A stretch of DNA of 64,000 nt from Chrysopilus asiliformis. Taxonomy: Eukaryota; Arthropoda; Insecta; Diptera; Rhagionidae. The notes under the pieces are model-generated. The model was given only the letters and a program-made list of their open reading frames with translations. It was not told the DNA's origin and made no database searches. The position numbers were made by a program, and so were the translations under genes. Positions 21,652 to 33,257 of the stretch are shown one piece after another; position 1 is the stretch's first letter; the number at the start of each line of letters is the position of its first letter. The DNA lies in contig OZ035961.1 in assembly GCA_964034945.1 (NCBI GenBank), positions 91,152,491 through 91,216,490 on the forward strand, read 5' to 3'.

Positions 21652-23900
21652 AATCATTTGGGAAGGACTTGCTTTCCTGTTGCCAGAATTTTTGAATTTT
21701 TTAAAACTAGTATTTTAACGTTTTTTTGTGGACATTTTAATTGCTATAAAACTGTCAGTGATTTTCTATGGAATGAAACCATATTTCAAATTTTTTTCTT
21801 CTCAAATTCACAGTTTTTTCATTTTCAAAATAATTTACAAGCCAATCCAAATCCATTCGGCGTCTAAGAAAATCCCACTCCGTTTCAAGCGTAATTCCCT
21901 TAAATATTAGAATGTGAAACGCATTTAATACTCATAACAAAGTGCTGGGAATATTTATTTACGACGTGTTATGCAAATTTCGATCATATTTCAATATTAG
22001 AACATATTTTTTTACAGCTTAGCGCATCATCGAACCCACTTATCAAACGTGAAACTCGCGGTACTCGTAAAAAAGCCAACAAAACCGATTTCATGCCAAA
22101 TTTGTAAAGATTTACGACATTTCGAGTATTTTTCTCATGATATTCAAAATCACTTAATCTGACAAATCAATACAAATTTCTCAGCTTAAATAAAGCCATA
22201 CTCACGTAATTAGGAAATCTTCAGCTAAAGTTCTTATTTGCGGACAAATCTTTAAAGTCGATTTTTGGAAGAAACAAAAAAGAGCAGAAAGAAAATCCCA
22301 AAAATCTTAGTAGAATCTTTTTTTGGTTTTATTTTTATTGCTTTTCAGTTCGTTATGATTTTCAAAAAAGTCCCGTCTGTCACCTACACACGATTAAAAT
22401 ACGGTCAACTGGTGTAAGATAAATAAAGAATTTTTACTGGATTTTTGTGTTCATTGCGACGATATGCAAATGACCCACTCTAAGATGCCATAAAACGAAG
22501 GAAATCAGGGCGGCACCGACGATCGACGTAAAGCGGGTGGGACATAGTAGATATTGTGCCCCATAATACACTGAAGAAGCTAATAAAGACGTCAAATTTA
22601 CATTAAAATGCGATTAAATCTTGGAAAATATTCCTCCAATGACACGTTAGAGTCGGCCTGATGTTAGTTTTCTGATGTCTCAATTAGCGAGATAGTCTCA
22701 AGATGGTCAAGACTATGCGATACCTCGCACTTTGTTATTAGTTTGACCACAAGTGCATGAAGTTTTAAAAGTTTTCGCCTTTTTTTCCAACTGATATCCA
22801 AACCTGAAAATGTGTTAAATATTCAACATTTCTGGGTAGGAGTTTGTCTTCTGTTTTAGTAATTTTGAAGCCAAATAAAAAGTTTTCACCCAAATTAGGC
22901 GAAATCTGGGCAAAAAAAGTGGTTTTTTTAATATATTATCTGCAAATATTAGTAGATAAATATTTTAATAATTAATTAAACTAGAAATTTAATATGCGAA
23001 ACCAGTAGCGATCTATATTTATCCAACTGTAAAGTGTTTGTTTCTTTACTTTCGTATTATGAAGTATAGTCAAGTGTTGTCATAGAATTTGATGATTTTG
23101 TGATCTTGCCCAGACAACTGGAGTATTAACCCAAACATTTTTTTTTTCAGATTTTTCACTCTGTCTTTTCTTTTTAGATTTTCTACTGGGTCTTTTCTTT
23201 ACAAGCAGCATTTCTGTCCACCGTGACGTTAGCGGTTGACATATTTCAAGTCAACATATCTCTAACGTTACCGTCGACATAATTTGACTTAGATTATCAC
23301 CTCATAATCCTTCGTACCTTCACACAATCAGAGGTACCATAGCGACTAAACACTAAACCTGGTTTTAACATCGAACGTCCTTTAAATATTAGGTTCCAAT
23401 TAAGAACCTAACAACAAACAAAAAGAATATTTGAGGCCCACCTGCAAATTACAACCCACTGTAATCTTTTTAGGCGACCGGAAGTTTGAAAACCTTTTTT
23501 TAACAGATTCTTGGAGGCCCCAAAACCTCAAATCCTTCGCATATTGCGTAATTTTGCTCGCCGAAATTACGCCCCTCCTAGTTTTTTTTCCGAGGCTTCC
23601 TGCACGAATTAAGAACTGAAAAATTTCTCAAACATGGTTCATGATATTTCCAATCAAAAAATACGGCATATTCTATTTTTTACCATATATTAAATGATAT
23701 CAAAACCTACCTTCAATTATAGCTGAACTGTGTCTGAATCTAACAGATCGGCTGTCCAGTAAATATGTCGCACATTTCCTGGGAGGGGAAGAGGGATTGA
23801 CTTTTTTTCTGCTTGGGTTCGCATACCGTGAAAACGGCAATACGGATTTTAACGAAACTTTAAAGTTAAATTAATTATATAGTGGAATGTAAGATAGGCC
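21652..23900. other. Intergenic, no gene seen
   Basis: AT-rich with short open frames only. A weak inverted repeat (CGTTAGCGGTTGACATAT at about 23227, partner ATATCTCTAACG near 23268) is present. No transposon ends were recognised. Confidence 0.45.
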
Positions 23901-23929
23901 ATATATATTTTTTAAAGGTATTTCTCATT

Positions 23930-24105
23930 CTACCCACTCCCATAATAATTGAACAGTTTTTTTTTGTCGAAAACGGTGCGTAGTATTGAAAATATTATAG
24001 AGGCAAAAAAAAACACAACTTTTCCATACATTAAAATCCAATCGAACCACTCTTTTCATCTACCCCATACAAATATGTCATACGGGGTCCAGGGGCGGAG
24101 CCCCG
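23930..24105 (+). repeat. Tail fragment of a GTCC-related repeat ending in a GC hairpin
   Basis: TCGAAAACGGTGCGTAGTAT and ACATTAAAATCCAATCGAAC match the tail units of GTCC copy A (6690-6930). The stretch ends in GGGGTCCAGGGGCGGAGCCCC, a GC-rich hairpin directly abutting the second 1206-bp element. Confidence 0.6.
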
Positions 24106-25311
24106 CCCAACTAACAATTTTCGTCTCATAAGACTCTACTAGAGTCTTTTGAGAGTATTCATACAGGGCTATTTCACCCTTGTAGAATGCTACAATTGTT
24201 TTATGAGTGGCTCATGAGGCTTAAATGGCGCACTTATGAGAACTTTTTTTATCTTATAACAAGACAACAGTTCTTTTTGTAAGAGTCACGAAAGTCTCAC
24301 AAGAACACTATTTGAATTCTAATGAGAGTTTATTGATATTCTCATAAAACTTTCATAACAAGTACTTTATGCTTTGCTAAAAAGAGAAGAGTATATAAAA
24401 ATATCTAGCCGGTTTTATTTTTGAAGAGTTAAAGTATTTTTTTAAAGAGTAAAAGTTATTTTTGAAGTGTTTATTTATTTTCGTATCCGAGTCATGTCTA
24501 CGTTTGCGTATGATAATATTGTATTAGAATTTCATATGACATAGATTTTAAATTCTATTTTTTCGGATATATACACAAAAATTATATGGGAAATGCAATT
24601 TTACTGATAATATAACATATTTTACTTCGAAAAAATGCGAAACCCCTCGAAAAAATCGAAAAAGTTAGATATATTATAAATCGGAAATATAATATGGAAA
24701 AATTAAATTTTTAATATAATTGATCAAACTGTTTCAATTGTTTTAATGCGTTTTTGTTTTTAAAGAAAATAGCTTTTTGCAGTGTTTTTAGGTTCTAATT
24801 TACATATATAAGCTGTTTTTGGAATTTCAAAGTTTTACTGTTAAAAAAGATCAAGGGAAAATATGGCGCCTGTTGACGAAGATTTATTTTAAGAATAAAA
24901 TTCTACTAATAAGAACATAAGCTCGCGTTATGTCTCATATGAGCATTTTAACAAGTATTTTTATACTTAAACTTTTACAAGCGCGTTTTTATGAGAATCA
25001 TACGAATTAACTGCTCATAACATTTTTATTTAAGATTTAAACTCTTTAAGTGTTAAAACTTTATAAAAAATATACAATGAGAACACAAGTTTTTAAAGGC
25101 TCGCTACAAGAGTTCAAAAGTCGCCTTGCTATAAGCGTAAAAAATTCAGTAGCTCTAGTAGCGTCATACTCTTATAAAAAGAACGCTATCAGAAAAAATT
25201 AGAGTGTCATTACAAGAACTATGTTATGAGAGTATCCAGTGTGTTAAGAAAGTTTAATAAGAAGATTTCAAAATTCGTAAGAGTTTTGGTCTGGAGAGTT
25301 TGTTAGTTGGG
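24106..25311. mobile_element. 1206-bp TIR element, copy 2
   Basis: Same ends (CCCAACTAACAA ... TTGTTAGTTGGG), same length and same orientation as the copy at 18482. I count roughly 20 single-base differences and no net length change. It is inserted at the edge of the GGGGCGGAGCCCC hairpin. Both copies lack coding capacity, so movement would need transposase from elsewhere. Confidence 0.9.
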
Positions 25312-25526
25312 CGGTTAGAGGGTTCGGTTGCGAGTTGACTGAAAACAGTAAAAAAAATTCACATGTTTCCTATTCCTATAATATATTTTTTACTCTATTG
25401 CTTTTTTTATGAAAAACTCTGAATTACCTTTGGAATATCTGGTGTTAGAATTTCAATATTTCACCCGGAAGTCCTGAAGGCAAACCGATTTTTTTGTTGT
25501 TAAAAAACTTATGCAAAAAACTTTAA

Positions 25527-25562
25527 CCCGTCAACGACCGACGCGACGGGAATGCAAGCTAG
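25527..25562 (+). mobile_element. Helitron 3' end (start not found)
   Basis: A hairpin (CCCGTC at 25527, GACGGG ending 25550) is followed by AATGCAAGCTAG and a host T, the standard Helitron 3' terminus. It closely matches the terminus of the Helitron at 34483-34751 (CCCGGCAACGACGGG, then TATGCAAACTAG). I could not place the TC start; the second 1206-bp element lies just upstream. Confidence 0.65.
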
Positions 25563-25667
25563 TTTTCTATAATTTAATGTCCTTAACTGTTCGCATGATA
25601 TTCTCAAACAATTATTCGCCTATCAATAGTATATTACGCAACAGGGGGCGAAAGTCAACGATTTCAA

Positions 25668-26498
25668 GAGTGTGAAGTTAGCTGCACGAGCGAAGCGTTT
25701 CGCTCCCAACGACAAGAACGCTTGCTGCGTTTTCCGACTCCCGTTCTCAAGAACGAAAATGATTTTCAAACGCAATCGTTCTGTAAAGAGAGAAATTTTC
25801 AGCTCCGCTGTACTGTTGCTAGGAGTCGGAACGAGCTATGCACATTTTTCGTTCCCCCTCCCAAGTTAAGAACGAAATGATTTCTATTTAAGTTTTCGCT
25901 CCTGGTTCAAACCGGTTTGTGGGACTCGCATAAAAATGAATGAAAGCCTCGAGCGATGGCTTTTTGGTATGATGCACACACACATATAAGTATGTATTTT
26001 AATAGTGAGAGAACGATATTTCGCTCCCAGCATTAACGTTCTGTTCTCAAAGAAAAAATCCTAAGACAATAATTGTAAAAACAATAATTTCGTTCTCGTT
26101 CTTGGGAGCGTTTTTCTGAAATGCCGAATTTCGTTCTCTAGAGAGTGATTTTTATTTTCTATTGATTTCAATGCCTCCTTAGGAGCAGAACGAAAGACTA
26201 CAAATGGCAGCGTTTTGAACACTGCTTGAGATGCCATTTAAACGCGATTTTCGTATTGGAGAGTAACGCAAAAGGGGGTTTGGGGGGCGAAGCCCCCTGA
26301 CTTCAGCAGAAGTAAATTTTTAAAAGAAACAAAACAACTATATTCTATAAATTCGTTTTATTACTAAGAAATGTACGTCAAAGCAGATTTTAATTTTTAA
26401 ATTTCTCTCCTCTGAAATAAAAAATCAACATAACAAAAAATGGAAATCGGCAATGCTCAACTAAATCACACTTCGCTCGTGCAGCTAACTTCACACTC
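25668..26498. mobile_element. 831-bp element with perfect 28-bp inverted ends
   Basis: GAGTGTGAAGTTAGCTGCAC plus CGAGCGAAG-like continuation (25668-25695) is exactly complementary to 26471-26498. The interior repeats GTTCTC, AACGAAA and TTTCGCTCC motifs, and contains a GGGGGGCGAAGCCCCC hairpin at about 26280. I see no transposase and no clear TSD. The perfect TIRs imply a young or recently active family. Confidence 0.85.
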
Positions 26499-26788
26499 GT
26501 TCAGTTTCATTCATAAATTTTCGGTTAGAAGCATATGTGGCTGTACTGCTTACTCTAGTGTTTTCTGCTTATGAAGTTTGTCTTCTGTATTCTGTGGTAC
26601 GAGAAAGACGTCGCGAAAACACACTTTCGGTCATCTGATCGCACTTTCGCCCCTAGTGCCGAAAACGCAACTTTCGGCCCGGTACGGAGGCATCGGAAGG
26701 CATATTTCCGATGCATGTGTTATGAAAAAAATTTAACTTCGTTCCATATAAGAAAATCATAGTAATCTCATAGAAGTTACATATAAAT

Positions 26789-27130
26789 AGGGTGAATATA
26801 CATCCCGAATTGGTCGCGCCACTTCCGGATTTAACTATGTCGTCGCGGTGTCCCGTATTTAGCAATTTAGCCTTAAATCCCAAACATAAGTCGTATATCT
26901 CAAGTGAATTTTTCTTATTAAATAAAAAATTCACCTGCGGCGCGTTTTTTTTTTTTGTGAAATATTAGTTTATAAGACATTTCTGCCTCTAAATCTGTCC
27001 TCCGGCGTATTTTTTGCTGTATTATAAAAAAATACACCAGAAAAATTCACTATTTAGAACAGATTAAGAAGCCTAAAATGAAAATTTTTCTGCGGGTGTT
27101 GTTTCGATTAATTTCGATACCTCTTTCTCC
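26789..27130 (-). mobile_element. Decayed transposon fragment with CGCCTGCGGCGC motif, reverse copy
   Basis: AGGGTGAATATACATCCCGA at 26789 is the counterpart, in opposite orientation, of the end at 61764. CCGGATTTAACTATGTCG and GTCCCG follow, then TTCACCTGCGGCGCG (26931-26944) and a poly-T run. CTCCCCCACCGG near 27135 resembles the complement of the GGTGGGAGGGG block at 61327. The distal end is not visible. Confidence 0.5.
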
Positions 27131-27139
27131 CCCACCGGT

Positions 27140-28120
27140 TGTCTGTTCCAGACTCACATAAAAAAATGAACACCTTACATATAAAGGAAGTAGTCACCAA
27201 TCAACAAAAAATGTCATTAAATTGGACCCAAAATATGCCAATTTTTGTCACAATCTTTCATTCTCTTTTTAACAAACTCTTATCTAATTGAGTATCTTCT
27301 GATAGTTTTCACATGGCAAATCCACTTTAACTTCTTAGATATACATTTAGAAAATTTTTACGAGGCCTCCATTCATATCAAAATTTTTTATTACCCAACC
27401 CTGTGGAGAACTCGTTGTATATTAATATAAAATTATGGATATATTGATCGCATTATTAAATATTGAATAAAAAAATCAAATAGAATCGTTTCAGTTTTAC
27501 GATCGTTTTCCAGTTTCACTTCTTAAGTGGGTAACAGAACTGTTTTCGCTACGGTGTACCGCTAACGAGACAAACCAATAAAATGTCAAAATTTATCACT
27601 CAATCTATAATTACAATTCAATAATTTCTCTACAAGAGCGGTAAGATAAAAAAAAATATAAGTTTTTTTCAGAATTTTTGCAATGTGAAACTATGCGAGT
27701 TAATATTTCCACATTTTTATTGAGTTCGGAGTAGGCAGTTTTACTAGGAAGTATCTTTGAGTGTTTAGTTTATTGGCGTCTGTTTTATGGATTTTCTGAC
27801 ATAATTTGTGCGAAAAAGAAGGTCGCGTTACGTCTAGTTATGAATATTAAAAATATCAAAAATTACCTTGTATCTGAAATTGTTTTACTTCAAAACCGGT
27901 ACTAATTCGGATGATTATAGTACCAGTAAGACCGAGCCATGCTCGGCGATCTCAAAATCCTCCTTCTGCCTCTGTCTCTGAGTAATTGAATCCGATTGTA
28001 ATTGCAACATGATTCGTATAATGAGGTTCAGGGAAATTGATTGTTTTGTAATTAACTATTTATCGCTCTCGATAGATATCTAAAAAGTGATATTTTTAGA
28101 ATGCATATCGAAAAACCTTA
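27140..28120. other. Intergenic, no gene seen
   Basis: AT-rich sequence with short open frames and no recognisable motifs or element ends. Confidence 0.45.
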
Positions 28121-28124
28121 CACC

Positions 28125-28330
28125 CTAGCAATATTGCGAATTTTGATTAAGATACCTTCACGTAATTCGAAGACATTCGAAGAAGGGTATCGAGGGGAGG
28201 GAAAAGTCAGGTTTGTAGTGGAAAGATCAAAAGCCCTTAGCTCCTTAGTAATACTGTAAAGTTTCATTAAAATCGTACCACCCAATTCGAAGATAACAGG
28301 CGAGGGGTATCGAGGGGAATTTTCTCAGAG
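28125..28330. repeat. Diverged tandem duplication, ~125-bp spacing
   Basis: Two related blocks share the order AGCAATATTGCGAATTTTGA / TTAGTAATACTGTAAAGTTT, then AATTCGAAGA, then GGGTATCGAGGGG (near 28190 and 28305). They have diverged by many substitutions. Confidence 0.7.
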
Positions 28331-28559
28331 GTGAGGTGAGACTTTTCCTCTGGATTTCTTTGGCATAGAAAGTATATATGAAAATTTTATTTCAATCGGT
28401 TGTTATATCTTGACGATTTTTCATTTCTATAAGCAGGGCCGTAAATAGGCACGTGTAACAGGTGCAGCGAAACAGATCTCAGAGAAAAAGGGTTCAGAAA
28501 TCAGAGATGCACAACGAAAGTTTTTTGATTGTGGTTCGATTTTTGTGAAATGCATTTCT

Positions 28560-28735
28560 GGCTTTTGGTTTTAGTTTCTAAAATTTAAAAATTTGGATTC
28601 TAAAATTTCAGAAATTTGATTCTGGCTCTGGCTTCTAAAATTTGTAAAATGTGGTTTTGGTTTTGGTTTCTAAATATTGGAAATTTTGTTCTGGTTTTGA
28701 TTTCTAAAATTTCCGAAATTTGGTTCCGGTTTTCA
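28560..28735. repeat. Minisatellite with TTCTAAAATTT core, left block
   Basis: About four irregular units of ~45-50 bp with the core GGTTTTGGTTTCTAAAATTT and AGAAATTTGGTT. A further block is at about 29248-29345. The 28736-29247 interval, which includes a Mutator-like MITE, separates them. Confidence 0.8.
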
Positions 28736-28970
28736 TCATTCTCGGCACTACAGAGCCTGGGCCTCAAATGAGGTTTCATAACAATTTCTTGCCTGCTTCG
28801 CACCTACAGTTTTACATGGATTGTGAACCATGGATGAATTACAACATTTGTAAGGTTTTTACGTTGCAACCCATCGCCAGTAGAGGCCGTGATAGCAATC
28901 TAGACCGATGATGACACCAAGCGGCAGCTATCACTACTCATTTCGTAAAGCAAGTTGAGTTGGCTTGAAT

Positions 28971-29205
28971 CATGGCCGAATTATACAAGGTCTGATTGAC
29001 AGCTCAGTTGCTTCTGGCTCTGACGTCATCGGCAAGAAATTCTTATAAGACTGAATGGGAATTTTCCCTAATTCTCAAATCTAGCTAACATCTAGCTAAA
29101 CAACTCCGTACGCACAATCAACATTACAAAGAATTTCTTGCCGATGACTTAGCAAAATGGTGGCTGTCGAAAAATAACCAGCAGACCTTGTATAATTCGG
29201 CCATG
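28971..29205. mobile_element. Mutator-like MITE with 9-bp target duplication
   Basis: The 235-bp element has perfect 24-bp inverted ends (CATGGCCGAATTATACAAGG...), flanked by a perfect 9-bp direct repeat GGCTTGAAT (28962-28970 and 29206-29214). A second inner inverted pair (CATCGGCAAGAAATTCTT near 29029 and its complement near 29132) extends the fold. The 9-bp TSD is the Mutator/MULE mark. There is no coding sequence. Confidence 0.9.
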
Positions 29206-29247
29206 GGCTTGAATCACAGTCGGGAATTATACCACCGACCTCCGTAG

Positions 29248-29345
29248 TACTTGGCTTCTAAAATTTAAAAAAAAATATGGCTCTGGTTTTGTTTTCTAAA
29301 ATTTCAGAAATTTGGTTTTGGTTGCCAAATTTTCAATGCTTCAGT
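29248..29345. repeat. Minisatellite with TTCTAAAATTT core, right block
   Basis: GGCTTCTAAAATTTAAAAAA and GTTTTCTAAAATTTCAGAAA continue the pattern of the block at 28560-28735 in the same orientation. Confidence 0.7.
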
Positions 29346-29485
29346 GATTTTTGGTTACGATTCTCAGTTCCTACTCATTGGTTTTCGTGTCTCCTGATCA
29401 TATTAGTTAAATTTATTGAAATACAGAACACGGAACCGATTGTTTTGATAGTAGATTAAAGCTAGAAAAATCATGGCCTCTAAAT

Positions 29486-29724
29486 CTGGGCAGCAATCAT
29501 GTAGTCCGACGCGTCTCTGTCTTTCGATTTCGACGCAGCTTTTAACTCTGGACTTCGCCATATCAGCATCTTCAAATTTCCTTGAGTGAGAATCAGAATC
29601 ACGTTTCGATTCATAGTGACGATTCCGCGAAATTTCAAGCTGCAGATATGGCGAAATCAAGAGTTAAAACCTGCGTCGAAGTCGAAAGACAGAGACGCGT
29701 CGAAATACATGATTGGTGCCCTGG
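29486..29724. repeat. Foldback with ~95-bp inverted arms
   Basis: Left arm 29486-29580 and right arm 29629-29724 are inverted copies with roughly 85% identity by eye, separated by ~48 bp. Shared segments include CGACGCGTCTCTGTCTTTCG and TTCGCCATATC. Read outward, each arm opens a short frame with ATGGCGAAATC. The paired frames (…AKSRVK.CVE.ERQRRV…) reflect the duplication and are not evidence of a gene. Probably a MITE or foldback element; no TSD was identified. Confidence 0.85.
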
Positions 29725-30138
29725 TCTAATAAAGAAAATAATAAAAACATATCTGGTTTTTGGTTTGATTACAGCATTTATTTTAAAAACTGGACCAAAA
29801 CCTGGATTTGTATCGTTAATTGGGACCAGAGGAAGACGACGCAAACCGAAATATTACCGACGCAACTTTGAAACCACGAACAATTTGGGACGATGCAACT
29901 TCTGAACGACGCAAATCGAAACGACGCAATTCGAGGTTTTGCCCAACAGCAATGCCCAACCACAAAACTGTTGCCAAAAAGTTTACAATCTTTTTAGGAT
30001 AATTTGGGGTCACTAAATCTGAATCTGAAAGTGGTTTGGCCAGAAGGGCTCTAGTTTTGGAGAGAAGCCCAGAAAAAGGATTTTCTTCCGAAAAAATCCA
30101 ATATAACTGATTTCTTTTTGTCGTTTTCGTAGGTTTAA

Positions 30139-30357
30139 CACGTTCGTGACATTTGCTTTTTCAACTTTTTTTACATTTGGACATCGTGTACCACGGGTGG
30201 TACACTAGCGATTTGTTTTCTGGCGGTTGCCCGCCATCGGTGGTACACGGTGCGTGTTTTTATATTACTTCCACAAAAAAAATACCGCACTATTTACTCG
30301 CGCGGGTTTAAAAAAACTGTACATGTACCACCAGTGGTACACGATGTCACAAAAGTG
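30139..30357. mobile_element. piggyBac-like MITE (TTAA)
   Basis: The 219-bp element is flanked by TTAA on both sides (30135-30138, 30358-30361). Ends are CACGTTCGTGACAT and the complement of CACTTTTGTGACAT. The interior has repeated GTACCACnGGTGGTACAC palindromes. The TTAA duplication and CACGTT start are typical of piggyBac-type MITEs. Confidence 0.88.
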
Positions 30358-30539
30358 TTAACAACCATTTTAGGGTCAATTTATATCGCTAATTCAGAAT
30401 CTGGAAGTAGTTTTGCTGAATTCGCATAAGTTTTTGAGATTGTGCAAAAAGAAAAATTATTGTTCATAAGAAAACTCATATAACTAGTCTGGCCTAATGC
30501 GGGTCTGTCTGGCCTAACCCGGTACGTACAATCGCCCTA

Positions 30540-31675
30540 ACCATAATAACAAAACAATTTCGCCTGCGAGGCATGTCTCTAGGCAAGTTTTACCTTACGC
30601 TGAACTCTTTTTAATAACTTTCCCCTGCGGCTCATTTTTTCTAAGGATTTTACTCGAAAAACATGGGACTCCATGACGTTCACCTGCAAGACATAAAAAA
30701 TTCTCAAAAGAAAGAAATTACACGGCATTAAATTACAAAAGAAACATTTATTTATTTTCCATAATAATTTTACATCAAATATCGCTTTTTTTAAAATATT
30801 TTCGAACCAATTTTTGCATAAATATTTCCACAATTATTTACGGTTTTCAAATCAACTAAAATTTTATCTCCAACTAAAAGTTTTTTTTTATTCGATAAAT
30901 AAAAAAATAAATAAAATAAAATTGAACTCTACTGTGCAATTCGAAATAGGTATATTTCAACAAAATGGAAGCCACTGTATCCGCCGTGTGGATTTCAATT
31001 TATTTTATTTTTATCTTTTGTATAGAAGATATATTTGTTAGGTATTTTACATAATCTGATATTATTTTGTACATTTCTCTTAATTTTAGATATGACCTAT
31101 AAATATTTATAGATAGATATATAATTATGCAATAACGAAGGCTATACAAATAAACTGTACAGGATATCAAGGGGGATAAAAATGATATGAAATGGATCAA
31201 ATTACAATAACACAAATAATTATGTTATTACAATTATATTAACAAAATCTATTAAAATGTTTTTTTTTTAAGTATTTATTTAGAACAACATATATTCTGA
31301 TATTTAAAAATGATATTGCAACGTTAAGCTTCTATTCGTGATATTATTGATCCGGAATTTCAATTTTAGAAATAAATATTCTTAGGGTTGTTTCTCGAAA
31401 AGCATGGGAACTGAGAAAGAGGGGGGGTTTCTAAATTTTATTATTGTATAAAATTTATTTTATTGTTTTTTGGCATTCAGTTTGCTATATTTATTTATGT
31501 TAAAGATATCAATTTTCTATATTTTCATGTCGTTAGGTGTGCATTTTAGTGTACATTAGAATTTTCTCTATTTTTGGGCTTTTCGGAATAGTTTTAGAAT
31601 ATCCTTGAAGCAACATCCCTTGCCGCACTGGCGACAGCAAACGGATGGCGATTTGGTTGGAAGTGGCGGCAACGG
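30540..31675 (-). other. pk downstream region and probable 3' UTR
   Basis: Just below the pk stop the minus strand has several AATAAA hexamers (TTTATT on the plus strand near 31455 and 31491), so the poly(A) site may lie there; the exact site is not determinable. Further down, three CGCCTGCGGC-type motifs (30561-30571, 30622-30633, 30662-30675) mark a decayed transposon. No other gene is seen. Confidence 0.4.
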
Positions 31676-32890
31676 TCATGATATAATGCAGTTCTTGCTA
31701 TCCGTTATATTTGTCGCTTCTTGTTTCTTGCGGCGTTCATAGGCTATGGCATCGTTGGGCACGTAGGATACACGAACGCCCCCGTAGTGGCGGCGTTCTG
31801 GCAATTTATAGGCAAATTCATCTGTGCTGGAGGAACTCGAAGAACACGTCGAGCACACGCTGGACACATCCGAGTCGTTGTTTCGATTTGGGCTGGTTTG
31901 CACCTGAGCCGTGACTGTGGCGGGAGGACTTGTGTTGATTTGATTTTCTGAATTGCAACGGTTCTGGTTCCGTTTTCGGCGACGTCTTCGAGCACTAGAA
32001 TTGTCCGTGTAGCTTTTCGAACGGATCATCGTGTCCTGTAGATTGTGGAAGCGGACCTCCTTTGCTTCTCGCTTCTCCTGACTATCGCTGGACACTTCAT
32101 GGGTGCTTTGCGTCACTTCCGAAACACTAGGGGAATGCGGGGGTGGCGGGGTTCTAGAAGTTGCTGTTTCGTCCTGTTTCTCGATAGCCTCGTTGTCGAT
32201 AGTTGGGAATTCCGGCAAGGATGAGGTAAGATTCTGGTCGATTCTCGAATGGATCGTTTTTTCACTCGTCCTTAAATTGTCTAAACTCACTCCTAGGTCC
32301 GTTAGGTCAATCGGCTCACGTCTTTGATCCCGACTATTCTGATGCCTTCGGTCATCCACGATCTTCTCGAGGTTCCGTTCAAGTAAAAGTCGATCTAGTC
32401 CTTTATTTATCGATCCTGGAGCGTCATTTGCAGTGTGTGGAATTCGTTTATTCGCCTTCGGGCTCTTGGGGGTTTGAGTATTTGTTCCGCTGGTGGTTCT
32501 CGGCGATCGGCGAGACCCAGGACCCGAACTATCCGATGGTGTTGGAGGTTCACCTTTGCTGCACGCGATAGAACAGTAAATGGTGCCCCTACGTGGTAGG
32601 AAGGGACGTCCAAGTAGGGAGCATCGACACGTGCAGCAGGAAAAACATTGATCGGTTGCGTGCCAGTGTTGCCCGTCGTGGCTCATTTGGCCCTGATCAA
32701 CCCCAATCACCTCCCCGCAGAAATCGCAGTATTCGGCAAACATGGCGTCGAAGCAAGGCAAGCAATAAGGCTTTCCATCCCGCATGATATACCTTTGTCC
32801 ACCCAGTTGTCTATCACATTCAAAACACGCGAAATGCTTCATGTGCCACGTTCTGCCTTCCGCTTCTGTACATTCGTCAGAAAAAATTAC
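31676..32890 (-). CDS. pk: pk last exon: LIM2-LIM3, disordered tail and CaaX box
   Basis: The exon begins after TTTCCAG with [20 protein letters not shown], completing LIM2. LIM3 follows ([15 protein letters not shown] through YCSIAC) with all expected Cys/His ligands. About 260 residues of Ser/Pro/Thr-rich tail come next. They contain the family's conserved patch [20 protein letters not shown], a basic run [11 protein letters not shown] (possible nuclear-localisation or membrane-contact signal), an acidic/Ser stretch [13 protein letters not shown], and [12 protein letters not shown]. The protein ends KNCIIS. CIIS is a CaaX box predicted to be farnesylated, which in Prickle is needed for membrane association. 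The stop is TGA at 31676-31678. There is no sign of damage. Confidence 0.97.
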   Translation of the reverse strand, partial: VIFSDECTEAEGRTWHMKHFACFECDRQLGGQRYIMRDGKPYCLPCFDAMFAEYCDFCGEVIGVDQGQMSHDGQHWHATDQCFSCCTCRCSLLGRPFLPRRGTIYCSIACSKGEPPTPSDSSGPGSRRSPRTTSGTNTQTPKSPKANKRIPHTANDAPGSINKGLDRLLLERNLEKIVDDRRHQNSRDQRREPIDLTDLGVSLDNLRTSEKTIHSRIDQNLTSSLPEFPTIDNEAIEKQDETATSRTPPPPHSPSVSEVTQSTHEVSSDSQEKREAKEVRFHNLQDTMIRSKSYTDNSSARRRRRKRNQNRCNSENQINTSPPATVTAQVQTSPNRNNDSDVSSVCSTCSSSSSSTDEFAYKLPERRHYGGVRVSYVPNDAIAYERRKKQEATNITDSKNCIIS

Positions 32891-33257
32891 CTGGAAATAA
32901 AAGTTGATTTTTTTTCACTTTTATGTGTTTTTTTTTCTTGTTAAAAAATTGCTGTTATCCAAGAAACTTCAAGAAATTATAAAAAAGTTCAAAGGTAAGA
33001 AAGTTTAATTTTTTTTCAGTATTTTCTTCTTGTGTAAAAATTTGTTTTTATTCATAAAACTTCAAGAAATTAAGTTCGAAACTTAAGAATGTTGAAGAAT
33101 TTATTTTTATTTTTCCTAATAAAAACCGCAAAGTTTTTCTTAAAATTCTTGATGGCTAAACTTTTCACCAGAGAATAAGGACGATTTTTATCTGAATAGC
33201 TGAAGGTTAAATACAAGTTTCCAAAGTTCTTAAATATTTCACGAAAAAAAAACTCAC

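Noticed and set aside
25976..25990. CA-rich stretch considered as a microsatellite
   Set aside because: Only about five units, too short to annotate.
31711..32944. Plus-strand frames opposite the last pk exon
   Set aside because: Antisense shadows of the well-supported LIM and tail coding sequence.
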